This document shows positions 9,434 through 18,508 of a stretch of 64,000 nt of DNA, one piece after another. Every line of letters begins with the position of its first letter. Within the stretch, counting starts at the first letter, position 1. A program made the translations under genes and the position numbers. Source of the DNA: Pedobacter soli. GTDB taxonomy: Bacteria; Bacteroidota; Bacteroidia; Sphingobacteriales; Sphingobacteriaceae. The notes beneath the pieces are model-generated. The model ran no database searches. It saw nothing but the letters and a program-made list of their open reading frames with translations, and was not told where the DNA came from. The stretch lies in the NCBI RefSeq assembly GCF_900101435.1, contig NZ_FMZH01000005.1, positions 186,001-250,000 on the forward strand, given 5' to 3'.

Positions 9434-9551
9434 GTATCAAGTAGCGGGAATCGAGTATCAAGATTACTCCTAATAAATGATAACACTACAAAAAGCAAGG
9501 TAATAAAACAGTTATGTCTTGATACCTGATACTTTATTCGTAATACTCAAA
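9434..9551. repeat. Heptad arrays upstream of metH
   Basis: 9434-9468 reads GTATCAA, GTAGCGG, GAATCGA, GTATCAA, GATTACT. 9517-9551 reads TCTTGAT, ACCTGAT, ACTTTAT, TCGTAAT, ACTCAAA. The second array is roughly the inverse of the first (GTATCAA versus TTGATAC), so the two can pair. They occupy most of the metH leader and promoter region. Confidence 0.75.
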
Positions 9552-9555
9552 AAGC

Positions 9556-9780
9556 TTATCTAAAAAGTTGGTACGAGAATCGTAATCCTAAACTTATCTT
9601 TCCCCGAATAAAATCGAGATAGAATTTAGCACCTTGTGTGGCACAGGTTGCTAAGACTTCGTTGGGTCTAATCCCTCCGTCTTTCTTAATAAGCATACAA
9701 AAATGCAACAAAGCGGCATCATTTCCAAAAATTATCGCTTCGCAGCCAAATAAAATTACAAAGGCCATGCAAAACTGCAC
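9556..9780 (-). CDS. Doubtful 74-aa reading frame, possibly a gene remnant
   Basis: An open frame of 74 codons with a GTG start, in the 394-bp gap between metH and the Bax-inhibitor-like gene. It begins with a hydrophobic segment (CMAFVILFGCEAIIFG) and ends with KISLGLRFSYQLF, which resembles the last strand of an outer-membrane beta-barrel. No family recognised. It may be a remnant of a larger gene or non-coding. Nothing else is seen in this gap apart from the heptad arrays near metH. Confidence 0.2.
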   Translation of the reverse strand: MQFCMAFVILFGCEAIIFGNDAALLHFCMLIKKDGGIRPNEVLATCATQGAKFYLDFIRGKISLGLRFSYQLFR

Positions 9781-9810
9781 AGCCTTAAGAATATTGTTCG
9801 GTATTTAAGC

Positions 9811-10566
9811 TTACTTTCTGTTTCCGAAAATACGCAGTAAATAAAGGAATATGTTTAAGAAATCAAGATATAACGATAATGCAGCTACGATAGCCATTTT
9901 TTTGGTTTCAACCTGAAGCACCTGCTCGCCGCTAGCCTCGATCCCTTCTCCAATCCTTTTAATTTTTTGCACATCGTAAGCTGTTAAAGCAGTAAAGATC
10001 GCTATACCAATAAAAGCCATAAACAAGCTAAATTGCTCACTTTGAACAAACATATTAATTACGCTCGCAATTACTAAACCAATTACCCCTACCATAAGAA
10101 TAGGTCCAAATTTGCTTAAATCGACATTTGTAGTATAGCCCATAAAAGCCATAATACCGAAAATACCGGCAGCACCAGCAAAACAGCTTACTACTGAACC
10201 AGAAGTATAAGCCAATAAGATAAAGCTTAAACTCACTCCGGTTAATACAGAATAAAGCACAAATACACCAATTAACGCAGGTAATGATAAACGGCTTAAA
10301 CCAAATCCCATTAATAAAACCAACCCAAGCGGAGCAAACATGGCGATATAGCCAAAGATTGACATCCCTACCTTGCCAGTATTAGGATTAATATTGATAA
10401 GGTATTGCATTAGCTGTTCGTTGGTACCAAACAGATATGCCGCTACTGTAGATAAGCTCAGTGCGACGAACATCCATAGGAAGACGTTGGCAAAGAATTT
10501 TTTAGAAACAGACTTTTCCTGAACGAAAACACTGTTGTCCTGATATTGATAATTTTGTTGTTCCAT
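9811..10566 (-). CDS. Bax inhibitor-1 / YccA family membrane protein
   Basis: 251-aa integral membrane protein with seven predicted membrane segments after a ~25-residue polar N-terminus rich in Gln, Tyr and Asn. Family hallmarks are the FIGIAIFTALTAYDVQKIKRI segment, with the conserved Asp in helix 6, and the C-terminal LYLDFLNIFLYLLRIFG. Homologues are pH-sensitive calcium leak channels or modulators of FtsH (YccA); the function in Bacteroidetes is not established. It lies 37 bp downstream of the 188-aa hypothetical gene on the same strand, so co-transcription is plausible. Confidence 0.92.
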   Translation of the reverse strand: MEQQNYQYQDNSVFVQEKSVSKKFFANVFLWMFVALSLSTVAAYLFGTNEQLMQYLININPNTGKVGMSIFGYIAMFAPLGLVLLMGFGLSRLSLPALIGVFVLYSVLTGVSLSFILLAYTSGSVVSCFAGAAGIFGIMAFMGYTTNVDLSKFGPILMVGVIGLVIASVINMFVQSEQFSLFMAFIGIAIFTALTAYDVQKIKRIGEGIEASGEQVLQVETKKMAIVAALSLYLDFLNIFLYLLRIFGNRK

Positions 10567-10603
10567 TTTAATTTTTTGTGTGATAAATTATAAAAATAAA
10601 CAT

Positions 10604-11170
10604 TTAGTTTAATCTTTTTGTCAAGAGTTCTTCAACTTTTTTAAAGAACTGTAATGGCTTTAAGGTACGCCATGGCAGATTATCGAAATCGCCGCCAAAG
10701 TTAATGTAATAATCGATGTTGTTATCGCGAAACTCGGCAATTACGTGTTCCTGAAAGTTCACACCCACAATCCAGCCATCTTCTACCTCCTGAAACCATT
10801 CTTCATAATAACTGTCATCAGACGCATGGAAATTCAGCACATTTTCTCCAATAAGGATAAATTTATTGATGCCTTCATCCATCATCAGCTCAACCACATC
10901 GCGTTTAAGCAACATGATATCGTTGTTAATGGCATCGTTCCACTCGCCAATTAATTCGATAATGGCGTAACTGCGGTCGTAATCGGCATAAAGTATTTTC
11001 AGATAGAGGGTACCCGAACCAAAATCATCCCACTGTGGGTGTAGCAAAAAGTTATAAATCTGTTTATCGAAGTAAAGCTCTGAGTATTCGGTATTGTAAA
11101 ACGGCGAGCGTTCGTCTTCTGCCGAGATATAATCATCTCTCCATTGGTAATAAGGCTCAATCTCGTGCAT
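10604..11170 (-). CDS. Conserved hypothetical protein, acidic
   Basis: 188-aa soluble protein rich in Asp, Glu, Tyr and Trp. It has no signal peptide or membrane segment. Features seen: an N-terminal HEIEPYYQWRDDYISAEDERSPF, a central segment YAIIELIGEWNDAINNDIMLLKR, and the C-terminal LPWRTLKPLQFFKKVEELLTKR. No catalytic motif recognised. It sits 19 bp after murQ and 37 bp before the Bax-inhibitor gene on the same strand, so the three may form one transcript. Function unknown. Confidence 0.7.
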   Translation of the reverse strand: MHEIEPYYQWRDDYISAEDERSPFYNTEYSELYFDKQIYNFLLHPQWDDFGSGTLYLKILYADYDRSYAIIELIGEWNDAINNDIMLLKRDVVELMMDEGINKFILIGENVLNFHASDDSYYEEWFQEVEDGWIVGVNFQEHVIAEFRDNNIDYYINFGGDFDNLPWRTLKPLQFFKKVEELLTKRLN

Positions 11171-11189
11171 ATTCTCTTATCTTCATCCT

Positions 11190-11999
11190 TTATAAATGTT
11201 GCCCCGCTTCTACTGCCTTACGCACGCTTCCATAACGGTTGAGCAGCTCGGCAGCTTCTTCGTAACCAATACGCAGCTCGTCTGCCACCATTTGTGTTCC
11301 GCGATCAACCAGCTTATGATTGGTTAATTGCATATCGACCATTTTATTACCCACCACACGTCCAAGCTGCACCATAACAGTGGTACTCAACATGTTCAAA
11401 ACCAGTTTTTGTGCGGTACCCGATTTCATGCGCGTAGAGCCGGTAATAAACTCTGGACCTACTACTACTTCAACCGGAAAATCTGATTCGGCTGCAATTG
11501 GTCCGCCGGTATTGCAAACAATGCAACCGGTTAAAACGCCATGCTTACGGGCGGTATTTAAGCCTCCAATAACATAAGGGGTTGTGCCTGATGCGGCCAG
11601 GCCAACCAGACAGTCTTTTTCGTTGATATTGAACTCTTGTAAATCTTTCCAGGCCTGTTCAGCATCATCCTCGGCAAATTCTACCGCTCTTCTGATCGCG
11701 GTATCGCCACCGGCAATAATCCCAACAACCCAATCAAATGGCACACCATAAGTTGGCGGGCATTCTGAAGCATCTACCACCCCGAGGCGCCCGCTCGTTC
11801 CTGCTCCGATATAAAAAAGACGACCACCTTTTTTCATTCTTTCGGCAACTGCCGAAGTTAATTTTTCGATCTGAGGCAAAGATTTTTCTACGGCAAAAGC
11901 CACAGTTTTATCTTCGTTATTAATGCCCTGCAAAACTTCCAACACCGACATCTTATCGATGTGGCTATAGTTAGATTCCTGCTCGGTAACTCTGTTCAT
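11190..11999 (-). CDS. murQ: N-acetylmuramic acid 6-phosphate etherase
   Basis: 269-aa MurQ. It cleaves the lactyl ether of MurNAc-6-phosphate to give GlcNAc-6-phosphate in peptidoglycan recycling. The N-terminal VTEQESNYSHIDKMSVLEVL is the family start. GAGTSGRLGVVDASECPPTYG is the SIS-domain sugar-phosphate loop (about 61-81), and EVVVGPEFITGSTRMKSGTA is the second conserved motif. The length is a little shorter than the ~300 aa of the E. coli enzyme, mainly at the C-terminus, as is common in Bacteroidetes. ATG 11999 is clear. No kinase or transporter for MurNAc is beside it in this window. Confidence 0.95.
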   Translation of the reverse strand: MNRVTEQESNYSHIDKMSVLEVLQGINNEDKTVAFAVEKSLPQIEKLTSAVAERMKKGGRLFYIGAGTSGRLGVVDASECPPTYGVPFDWVVGIIAGGDTAIRRAVEFAEDDAEQAWKDLQEFNINEKDCLVGLAASGTTPYVIGGLNTARKHGVLTGCIVCNTGGPIAAESDFPVEVVVGPEFITGSTRMKSGTAQKLVLNMLSTTVMVQLGRVVGNKMVDMQLTNHKLVDRGTQMVADELRIGYEEAAELLNRYGSVRKAVEAGQHL

Positions 12000-12170
12000 A
12001 AATTTAATTTTGATAAAATTCGGTAAATTCTTTCTAAATACCCCCCTAAAAATTCAAAAATATGCAGCACAAAATTCAATCAGCACATTCTTCAGGTTAA
12101 TTTATGTTAAAAATTATAAACAAAAGACAAGAAAATGCAGTTAAAAAATATATCAACCCGCTAATTTTCA

Positions 12171-12178
12171 TAAATTTG
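12171..12178 (+). promoter_or_regulatory. Bacteroidetes -7 element (TAAATTTG)
   Basis: TAAATTTG fits the TAnnTTTG consensus and ends 11 nt before the ATG of the S41 protease gene. No good -33 TTTG lies at the expected distance. Confidence 0.45.
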
Positions 12179-12189
12179 CAGTAACGCTG

Positions 12190-13797
12190 ATGAAAAAAAA
12201 CACCCGTAATAATATACTGATCGCTATAAGCTATTCTGTAATCTTAATAGCAGGTATGTTCTTGGGCATAAAATTCATTAAAGACCAGGGCTTTGGCGTC
12301 AAGAGAAGTCCACAGCTGGCCAATAACAGCGACGAGAAACTCAACGAAATCCTCCACATCATCAACGGCAACTACGTTGATGATATCAATACCGATTCGC
12401 TTCAAAATTTACCTATCGACAGCGTGCTACACCAGCTCGATCCGCATAGCGTATACCTTCCTCCCACAGATGCACAAGACATGAGCGATAACCTGGAAGG
12501 AAACTTTGAAGGTGTTGGTATAGAATATTACATGCTTAATGATACCATGATGGTTACAGGTGTTGTTAAGGATGGTCCGGCTGCACAGGCGGGCATAAAA
12601 CTGGGTGATAAAATCCTGAGTATCGATACCGCAGTAGTTAGCGGGCGGAATTTACCAAAAGACCAGCTTACCGGACGTTTTAAAGGTAAAGCCGGAACTG
12701 GCGTAAGCGTGGTTCTATTACATCCGGGCCTTACGCAAAGCAACCGTATTATGGTTACCAGGGGTAAGGTAAACATCAGTAGTATCGATGCAGCTTACAT
12801 GATTAACAACGAAACGGGTTATGTACGCATCAGTAAATTTGGAGCCAATACTGATAATGATTTTGCAGCAGCCGCGAACAACCTGAAAGCGAAAGGTATG
12901 AAAAAACTGATTCTTGATCTGCGCGATAACGGTGGTGGTTATTTTACCGCGGCAACCGGTTTAGCTGATCAGTTCTTACCCGAAAATAAGTTAATTGTTT
13001 ACACCCAGGGCAAACATGAGCCGCGTACCGATTATTTCTCTACCGGAACCGGAGCTTTTCAAAATGGTAAACTGGCTGTCCTGATTAATGAAAATACGGC
13101 CTCCGCTAGTGAAATTGTTGCCGGAGCCATTCAGGATTTGGGCAGAGGTATTATTGTTGGCCGCCGCTCATTTGGTAAAGGCCTGGTACAAGAACAATTT
13201 GCCTTTGGCGATGGTTCTGCATTAAACCTTACCATTGCCCGCTACTACACCCCTTCTGGACGCAGTATTCAAAAATCTTATAAAAAAGGTTACGATGCCT
13301 ATAAGCATGAGCTGGATGAACGCATGATGGATGGCGAATTAACCGGCGACCGGACTTCTTTCCAGGATTCGATTGAAAAAACAGAGGGTGTAAATCCCCA
13401 ACCCACTAAAAGATTTAAGCCGGCAGGTGGTATACAGCCTGATGTTTTTGTACGACTGGACACTACCGGATACAATAAATTTTACAGCAACCTGGTGAGT
13501 AAAAAAGTACTTTCTGATTATGTATTTAATGTTTTAACCAACAGATACAGCGCCAGCTTTGTAGAACAGAATATTAATATTTTTACCATTACCGATAACG
13601 ATTTTAAAGATTTTATCGGTTTTATACAGCGTAAAAATGTGCCGATTGATCGTTTTCAACTATATAATGCTAAAACTATAATCCAAAACGACCTGAAAGC
13701 ATTGCTTTGCCGTTATTATTTGGGAGATGTAGGTTACTACAAAGCCGCTAACCAAACCGACAATGCGGTAAGGCAGGCACTAGTCAACCTGCAATAG
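12190..13797 (+). CDS. S41 family C-terminal processing protease
   Basis: 535-aa exported serine protease. An N-terminal membrane anchor or signal (about 8-28, NILIAISYSVILIAGMFLG) precedes a short helical region. The PDZ domain (about 95-180) contains FEGVGIEYY and AAQAGIKLGDKILSID. The S41 catalytic core follows: NENTASASEIVAGA gives nucleophile Ser305, and SFGKGLVQ gives the general base Lys330, 25 residues later as in CtpA. The C-terminal ~150 residues are an extension often seen in Bacteroidetes homologues. Such proteases trim periplasmic or secreted proteins; the substrate is unknown. It is monocistronic, with its own promoter element upstream. Confidence 0.93.
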   Translation: MKKNTRNNILIAISYSVILIAGMFLGIKFIKDQGFGVKRSPQLANNSDEKLNEILHIINGNYVDDINTDSLQNLPIDSVLHQLDPHSVYLPPTDAQDMSDNLEGNFEGVGIEYYMLNDTMMVTGVVKDGPAAQAGIKLGDKILSIDTAVVSGRNLPKDQLTGRFKGKAGTGVSVVLLHPGLTQSNRIMVTRGKVNISSIDAAYMINNETGYVRISKFGANTDNDFAAAANNLKAKGMKKLILDLRDNGGGYFTAATGLADQFLPENKLIVYTQGKHEPRTDYFSTGTGAFQNGKLAVLINENTASASEIVAGAIQDLGRGIIVGRRSFGKGLVQEQFAFGDGSALNLTIARYYTPSGRSIQKSYKKGYDAYKHELDERMMDGELTGDRTSFQDSIEKTEGVNPQPTKRFKPAGGIQPDVFVRLDTTGYNKFYSNLVSKKVLSDYVFNVLTNRYSASFVEQNINIFTITDNDFKDFIGFIQRKNVPIDRFQLYNAKTIIQNDLKALLCRYYLGDVGYYKAANQTDNAVRQALVNLQ

Positions 13798-13871
13798 CCA
13801 TATTATATTTTTTAGCAAACCTCTCCGATCAAACCAAAAAGAGCTATAATTTTAAATCACACAACAAAAAC

Positions 13872-13913
13872 AATATAATATTCTTATTTAAACCAAAACA
13901 GCGATATTATATT
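13872..13913. repeat. Inverted repeat AATATAATAT/ATATTATATT before hdc
   Basis: The arms AATATAATAT (13872-13881) and ATATTATATT (13904-13913) are perfect inverses 22 bp apart; a third copy of the latter lies at 13800-13809. They are just upstream of the -7 element of the histidine decarboxylase gene. They could be an operator, but AT-rich arms can arise by chance. Confidence 0.4.
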
Positions 13914-13923
13914 TCTATTTACA

Positions 13924-13931
13924 TAATTTTG
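13924..13931 (+). promoter_or_regulatory. Bacteroidetes -7 element (TAATTTTG) of hdc
   Basis: TAATTTTG fits TAnnTTTG and lies 19 nt before the hdc ATG. The -33 box is not obvious. Confidence 0.45.
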
Positions 13932-13950
13932 CCCGCATATCTAATCAGTT

Positions 13951-15084
13951 ATGACATCAGGCAATTTATCAGCAACAGACCAACATACATTAAGCAATTT
14001 ATTAGAAAAAGTAAAGAACCAAACCGATTTGTTCCTCGGCTATCCGGTTGCTAAAGATTTCGATTATCAGGAGCTAACCGACTTTTTGAAATACCCGATG
14101 AATAATCTCGGCGATCCATTTGTTACTTCTACTTATGGAGTGGGTTCGCGCGAACTGGAAAAGGAAGTAGTAGCTTTCTTTGCCAATCTTTTCCGGGCGC
14201 CTGAAGATAACTGGTGGGGTTACGTAACCAATGGTGGTTCGGAAGGAAACCTTTATGGCCTGTACCTGGCCCGCGAGCTTCATCCGAAAGGTATGGTCTA
14301 TTACTCTGAAGCTACCCATTACAGTGTTCAGAAAAATCTCCATCTGCTTAACATGCCAAACATTGTCATCCGCACGCAGGAGAATGGTGAAATTGATTAT
14401 GATGATCTGGAGTACACGATCAGGATGAACCGTCACATGCCGGTTATCATTATGGCCAATATCGGCACCACCATGACGGAAGCACGCGATGATGTTGCCA
14501 AAATTAAAGCGATTTTAAAAAAACTGGCCATTCAGCATTACTATATCCATGCCGATGCGGCGCTTTCAGGCACTTACAGCGCATTGATTGAACCCCGCCC
14601 TGCATTTGATTTTGAAGATGGAGCTGATAGCATTGCCATTAGCGGACATAAATTTTTCGGTTCGCCAATGCCCTGCGGCGTGGTGATTGCTAAAAAATCA
14701 AACCGCGACAGGATTGCACGTTCGGTAGCCTATATTGGCAGTGTAGATACTACGATTACAGGCTCGAGGAATGGACATAGCCCACTGTTTTTGTGGCACA
14801 CCATTAAACGACTTGGAATAGCAGGTTTAAAAGCACGTGCGCTGCACAGCCTGGAAACTGCCACATACACGGAATTAAAACTTAAAGAAATGGGGATAGC
14901 TGCCTGGCGGAACACCAATGCCATTACCGTTAACTTCCCTGCTCCATCAGCCGCTATCTGTAAAAAATGGCAACTGGCTGCCGAAAATGGCCATTCACAC
15001 ATTATTTGCATGCCCAATGTTAATCAGACACATATTGATCTTTTTATAGCCGATTTAAAAGCCGAAATGGTGTTGCAACACTAA
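13951..15084 (+). CDS. hdc: PLP-dependent histidine decarboxylase
   Basis: 377-aa decarboxylase of the Gram-negative PLP-dependent histidine decarboxylase type (histidine to histamine plus CO2). NNLGDPFVTSTYGVGSRELE and WGYVTNGGSEGNLYGLYLAR match the family N-terminal half. YIHADAALSGTY carries the PLP-stacking and Asp residues. SGHKFFGSPMPCGVV carries PLP lysine K234, close to its position in the Morganella enzyme. Length matches (~378 aa). Serine decarboxylases of this subfamily are close relatives and cannot be fully excluded. It has no adjacent histidine/histamine antiporter, so an acid-resistance cassette is not suggested; histamine or ethanolamine could feed a product pathway elsewhere. 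Confidence 0.85.
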   Translation: MTSGNLSATDQHTLSNLLEKVKNQTDLFLGYPVAKDFDYQELTDFLKYPMNNLGDPFVTSTYGVGSRELEKEVVAFFANLFRAPEDNWWGYVTNGGSEGNLYGLYLARELHPKGMVYYSEATHYSVQKNLHLLNMPNIVIRTQENGEIDYDDLEYTIRMNRHMPVIIMANIGTTMTEARDDVAKIKAILKKLAIQHYYIHADAALSGTYSALIEPRPAFDFEDGADSIAISGHKFFGSPMPCGVVIAKKSNRDRIARSVAYIGSVDTTITGSRNGHSPLFLWHTIKRLGIAGLKARALHSLETATYTELKLKEMGIAAWRNTNAITVNFPAPSAAICKKWQLAAENGHSHIICMPNVNQTHIDLFIADLKAEMVLQH

Positions 15085-15159
15085 TTGTTTTTCAAAAACA
15101 TTTGTTTGATCTTTATGTTTAACAACCATACTCAATAAGTTAAACTTAAATAATCAACA

Positions 15160-15756
15160 ATGATCATTATAGTTGTAGGCGCAACCGGGACTTTGGGCAA
15201 AAAAGTTAGTGATGCTTTTGCCCAAAAACACAAAGTGATACGTGTAGGTAATACCAAAGGAGATGTACAGGTTGATATTACCAATGAAGCATCGATTAAA
15301 GCCATGTTCGAAAAAATAGGCCCTTTTGATGCCTTGATTAGCACCAGCGGCAAAGGCCCTTTTGCCCCCGTTAAAGAAATGACAGGTGAAACGTTTAAGA
15401 AAGGCCTGCTGGATAAATTACTGGGCCAGGTTAATTTGGTACTCCTAGGGCAGCACTACATTAATAAAGGAGGTTCTTTTACCCTAACATCTGGCATCCT
15501 GGCCGATCATCCGGTAGCAGCTGGCTCGGCATTAAGTGCTATAAATGGCGGTTTAAACTCATTTGTAATTGCAGCAGCACCTGAGCTAGAAAACGGCGTA
15601 CGCATTAATGCAGTTAGCCCAAATGTGGTTGAAGATTCGCCTGCTTATTTCGATTCTTTTCCAGGTGAAATACCAGTTACTATGGATAAGGTTGTAAAAG
15701 CATTTGAAAAAAGCCTGCTTGGTATTATTACAGGGCAAGTGATTAAAGTTTATTAA
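15160..15756 (+). CDS. Atypical short-chain dehydrogenase/reductase, degenerate active site
   Basis: 198-aa Rossmann-fold protein. The N-terminal nucleotide-binding motif is VVGATGTLGKKV (residues ~5-16), and DVQVDITNEASIKAMF follows the usual SDR pattern. The catalytic YxxxK is not present: the equivalent position reads GSALSAINGGLNSFV, with Leu for Tyr and Asn for Lys. The Ser at the end of strand 5 (TLTSG) is kept. The protein is shorter than classical SDRs (~250 aa). This form is common as 'short chain dehydrogenase' in many bacteria and may be a binding or regulatory protein or use another mechanism. It lies 75 bp after hdc on the same strand. Confidence 0.85.
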   Translation: MIIIVVGATGTLGKKVSDAFAQKHKVIRVGNTKGDVQVDITNEASIKAMFEKIGPFDALISTSGKGPFAPVKEMTGETFKKGLLDKLLGQVNLVLLGQHYINKGGSFTLTSGILADHPVAAGSALSAINGGLNSFVIAAAPELENGVRINAVSPNVVEDSPAYFDSFPGEIPVTMDKVVKAFEKSLLGIITGQVIKVY

Positions 15757-15827
15757 CATAACCTTGTTTTGAAAAACCTTGATTTTAATGGCTAAAGCAT
15801 TATATTGAGCCCATTAACCAGCCCGAC

Positions 15828-16334
15828 ATGATAGAAACACCACGCCTCATTTTAAAGCCCCTAACCCATAACCAACTATTAAAATACATTAAAGACGATC
15901 ATTCTTTAGAAAAAGAATTTAACCTACTGCCCACCAAGAAAAACATTGCACCCGAGCTGCAGGAAGCCTTACAGCACACCATTTTACCCAATGTTTTCGA
16001 TAAAGACAAAGATTACCTTTACCACACCCTCTGGACCATTGTTTCTAAACCTGACAACCGCATGGTGGGCGATATTTGTTTCGTTGGTGAACCCGATCCA
16101 AATGGAGAAATTGAAATTGGATATGGCACTTACGAAGAATTCAGAGGCCGGGGTTTTATGACAGAAGCTGTTGGCCGGATTTTGGAATGGGCCAAAGCAC
16201 AGCCAAAAGTACGATCGGTTTTTGCAGCTACTACGAAAGACAATGTAGCTTCTTACTCCATCTTAGAAAAAAACGGTTTTACCCATATTGGCGAAGTGGA
16301 TGATATGTTAAGCTGGAAGATAGAGCTGAAATAG
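15828..16334 (+). CDS. GNAT acetyltransferase, RimJ/RimL-like
   Basis: 168-aa GNAT enzyme of the RimJ/RimL type (acetyl-CoA dependent N-acetylation). The start METPRLILKPLT-like segment, MIETPRLILKPL, is typical. The acetyl-CoA binding motif A is GYGTYEEFRGRGFMTEAVG (R-G-R-G-F), and a C-terminal NVASYSILEKNGFTHIG is motif B. The substrate is unknown. It is 71 bp after the SDR on the same strand and is the last plus-strand gene before a convergent GNAT gene. Confidence 0.9.
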   Translation: MIETPRLILKPLTHNQLLKYIKDDHSLEKEFNLLPTKKNIAPELQEALQHTILPNVFDKDKDYLYHTLWTIVSKPDNRMVGDICFVGEPDPNGEIEIGYGTYEEFRGRGFMTEAVGRILEWAKAQPKVRSVFAATTKDNVASYSILEKNGFTHIGEVDDMLSWKIELK

Positions 16335-16359
16335 TATGGGATTCGTCATTCCCAACTCG

Positions 16360-16377
16360 ATCCGATAGCTATCGGAT
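16360..16377. repeat. 18-bp palindrome ATCCGATAGCTATCGGAT
   Basis: Perfect palindrome, identical to those at 2222-2239 and 58550-58567. It lies between two convergent GNAT genes, in a context like that of a GGGAATCTT-type dispersed repeat. Confidence 0.85.
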
Positions 16378-16419
16378 GGGAATCTTAAAGCGTACTGGAT
16401 AAGATTCCTCTTTTAAATT

Positions 16420-16929
16420 CTACAGCGCAATTTCAAATAAGCTCAGACTAATTCCCTCGTAATGTTTAGGCAAGCCATCGGTCTTTTGCATGGTTACCAC
16501 GCCAACATAATCGAAACCACAGCTGGTATAATAATCCAAAAGCTTTTCGTTATCAGCCCAGGTGTCCATCCGGATATATTTTAAATCATTATCCAGACAA
16601 AATTGCCGGGCCCATTTAATAATTTCTTTTACAAAAGCATAGCCCCTGAAACCGGGATGGGTTACAATCCGGTGAATATAAATCGAGTCATGATCGCGGT
16701 CGCCCCAGATGAGTGGATCGTTAAAGGTTACTGCAAAAACACAGGCTACTTCGCCGTTAACCAAAATTTTATACTGACGGTTTTCTGCAATTTCAGTTTG
16801 TACCAGCTCGCGGCTAAAACCCTGCCAATGCTTGTTAAAAACTTTCTTTTGGTGGGCAACAGCCAGGTCGTAAAAATCGAAAATAACATCAATATCTGTT
16901 AACTGGCTATTTAATACTTGAATTTGCAT
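16420..16929 (-). CDS. GNAT family N-acetyltransferase
   Basis: 169-aa GNAT protein, not closely similar to the convergent neighbour. The acetyl-CoA motif is IHRIVTHPGFRGYAFVKEIIKWA, where the usual R-G-x-G is R-G-Y-A, a slightly degenerate loop. The C-terminal KLLDYYTSCGFDYVGVV is motif B. The start MQIQVLNSQLTDIDVIF is the clear ATG at 16929. Substrate unknown. It stands alone between two intergenic regions. The 264-bp spacer to its right holds the der terminator and a CCACAGATAAA/GAACACAGATTTAAA-type dispersed repeat fragment but no gene. Confidence 0.85.
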   Translation of the reverse strand: MQIQVLNSQLTDIDVIFDFYDLAVAHQKKVFNKHWQGFSRELVQTEIAENRQYKILVNGEVACVFAVTFNDPLIWGDRDHDSIYIHRIVTHPGFRGYAFVKEIIKWARQFCLDNDLKYIRMDTWADNEKLLDYYTSCGFDYVGVVTMQKTDGLPKHYEGISLSLFEIAL

Positions 16930-17097
16930 GCAACAAAGTTAATTTTTTACCACAGATAAAAATGATGAACACAGATTTAAAACACCCCAAATCTTTAAAC
17001 CATATAAGACATCTAAATTCATAAAAGCTTAAATGTTCTGACATGACTTATATGGTGCAAATAACCACGGTCCAGAATTAAGCACTACAGCAAAAAT

Positions 17098-17132
17098 AAA
17101 AAAAGGGCTAATTCACTATGGAATGTAGCCCT
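17098..17132 (-). terminator. Intrinsic terminator of der
   Basis: Read on the minus strand, the stem AGGGCTA/TAGCCCT with a 15-nt loop is followed by seven T residues. It lies 62 bp beyond the der stop codon. Confidence 0.75.
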
Positions 17133-17193
17133 GTTTTAAATATTATGGTTTGATGTTTCGGCTTTAAACCTTACGCCTTTAAACCTGCTTAAA

Positions 17194-18495
17194 TTACTTC
17201 TGTCTGAAGAAAATCTGGATAGGTGAACCCGCGAAATCAAAATTCTCTCTCAGTTTATTTTCGATAAAACGTTTATAAGGATCTTTAATGTATTGCGGCA
17301 AATTACAGAAGAAAGCAAACATTGGCGATGTTCCGTTAATCTGTGTAATGTATTTGATTTTGATGTGCTTGCCTTTTAATGCCGGTGGCGGGTAACTCTC
17401 GATCAAAGGCAGCATAACATCGTTTAACTTAGAAGTAGGAATCTTTTTGCCTCTGTTGTGATATACTTCTAAAGCAGCTTCAACAGCTTTAAAAATACGC
17501 TGTTTATTCAGTACCGAAGTAAAAATGATTGGCACATCGGTAAACGGACGGATACGCTCTTTAATCTCATCTTCGAAAGCTTTCATGGTTTTGGTATTCT
17601 TTTCAATCAAATCCCATTTATTAACCAGAATTACAATACCTTTTTTATTCTTTTCGGCCAGGTGGAAGATATTGATATCCTGACTCTCGAGACCTTCCTG
17701 CGCATCGATCATCAATACTACCACATCTGCTTCTTCCAAAGCTTTGATGGTACGCATTACCGAATAAAACTCAAGATTTTCTTTCACCTTGGTTTTCTTA
17801 CGTAATCCCGCAGTATCAATTAACATAAACTCATGGCCAAACTGGTTGTAGTGAATTTTAATCGAATCGCGCGTAGTACCCGCATTGGCGGTAACAATAT
17901 TTCTTTCTTTACCGATTAAAGCATTAACCAAAGAAGATTTACCCACATTCGGGCGACCTGCAATGGTAATTTTCGGCAACTGGCTTTCTTCCTCCGGAGT
18001 ATCGTCAAATTTTTTAATGATTTCATCCAGCAGCTCTCCCGTTCCGGAGCCCGTCATTGATGACAGCGGATAAACCTCACCTAAACCAAAACCATAAAAA
18101 GTATGGATTTCGTTGTATAACGCGGTGTTATCTACTTTATTTGCAGCAACAAAAACCGGTTTATCGCTTCTGCGCAATACCTGAGCAATATCGTCGTCTA
18201 AATCGGTAATGCCTGTAGTTACGTCAACCATAAAAATCAGCACACTGGCTTCTTCAATGGCAATTAATACCTGCTCGCGGATTGCGGCTTCGTAAACATC
18301 TTCCGAATTGGCTACATAACCACCTGTATCAATTACGGTAAACTGTTTGTCAGTCCACTCACCCACTCCGTAATGCCTGTCGCGGGTTACTCCGCTCATG
18401 TCATCAACAATGGCTTTACGGCTTTCGGTTAACCGGTTAAAAAGGGTGCTCTTGCCTACGTTTGGCCTGCCTACGATGGCTATAATATTACTCAT
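17194..18495 (-). CDS. der: Ribosome biogenesis GTPase Der (EngA)
   Basis: 433-aa tandem-GTPase essential for 50S subunit maturation. First G domain: [12 protein letters not shown] (about 8-19), DTGG and NKVD. Second G domain: [12 protein letters not shown] (about 180-191), DTAGLRKK and NKWD. A C-terminal KH-like domain (about 350-433) contains the conserved [16 protein letters not shown] segment. Length is normal. Upstream on the same strand are a TlpA-like gene and era, so two ribosome-assembly GTPases lie in one minus-strand run, with a 153-bp spacer of heptad repeats before der. Confidence 0.97.
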   Translation of the reverse strand: MSNIIAIVGRPNVGKSTLFNRLTESRKAIVDDMSGVTRDRHYGVGEWTDKQFTVIDTGGYVANSEDVYEAAIREQVLIAIEEASVLIFMVDVTTGITDLDDDIAQVLRRSDKPVFVAANKVDNTALYNEIHTFYGFGLGEVYPLSSMTGSGTGELLDEIIKKFDDTPEEESQLPKITIAGRPNVGKSSLVNALIGKERNIVTANAGTTRDSIKIHYNQFGHEFMLIDTAGLRKKTKVKENLEFYSVMRTIKALEEADVVVLMIDAQEGLESQDINIFHLAEKNKKGIVILVNKWDLIEKNTKTMKAFEDEIKERIRPFTDVPIIFTSVLNKQRIFKAVEAALEVYHNRGKKIPTSKLNDVMLPLIESYPPPALKGKHIKIKYITQINGTSPMFAFFCNLPQYIKDPYKRFIENKLRENFDFAGSPIQIFFRQK

Positions 18496-18508
18496 GGGTG
18501 TTCTTTTG

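Noticed and set aside
9417-9555. Cobalamin or SAM riboswitch before metH
   Set aside because: I looked for a B12-box-like or SAM-box-like core on the minus strand and saw only heptad arrays.
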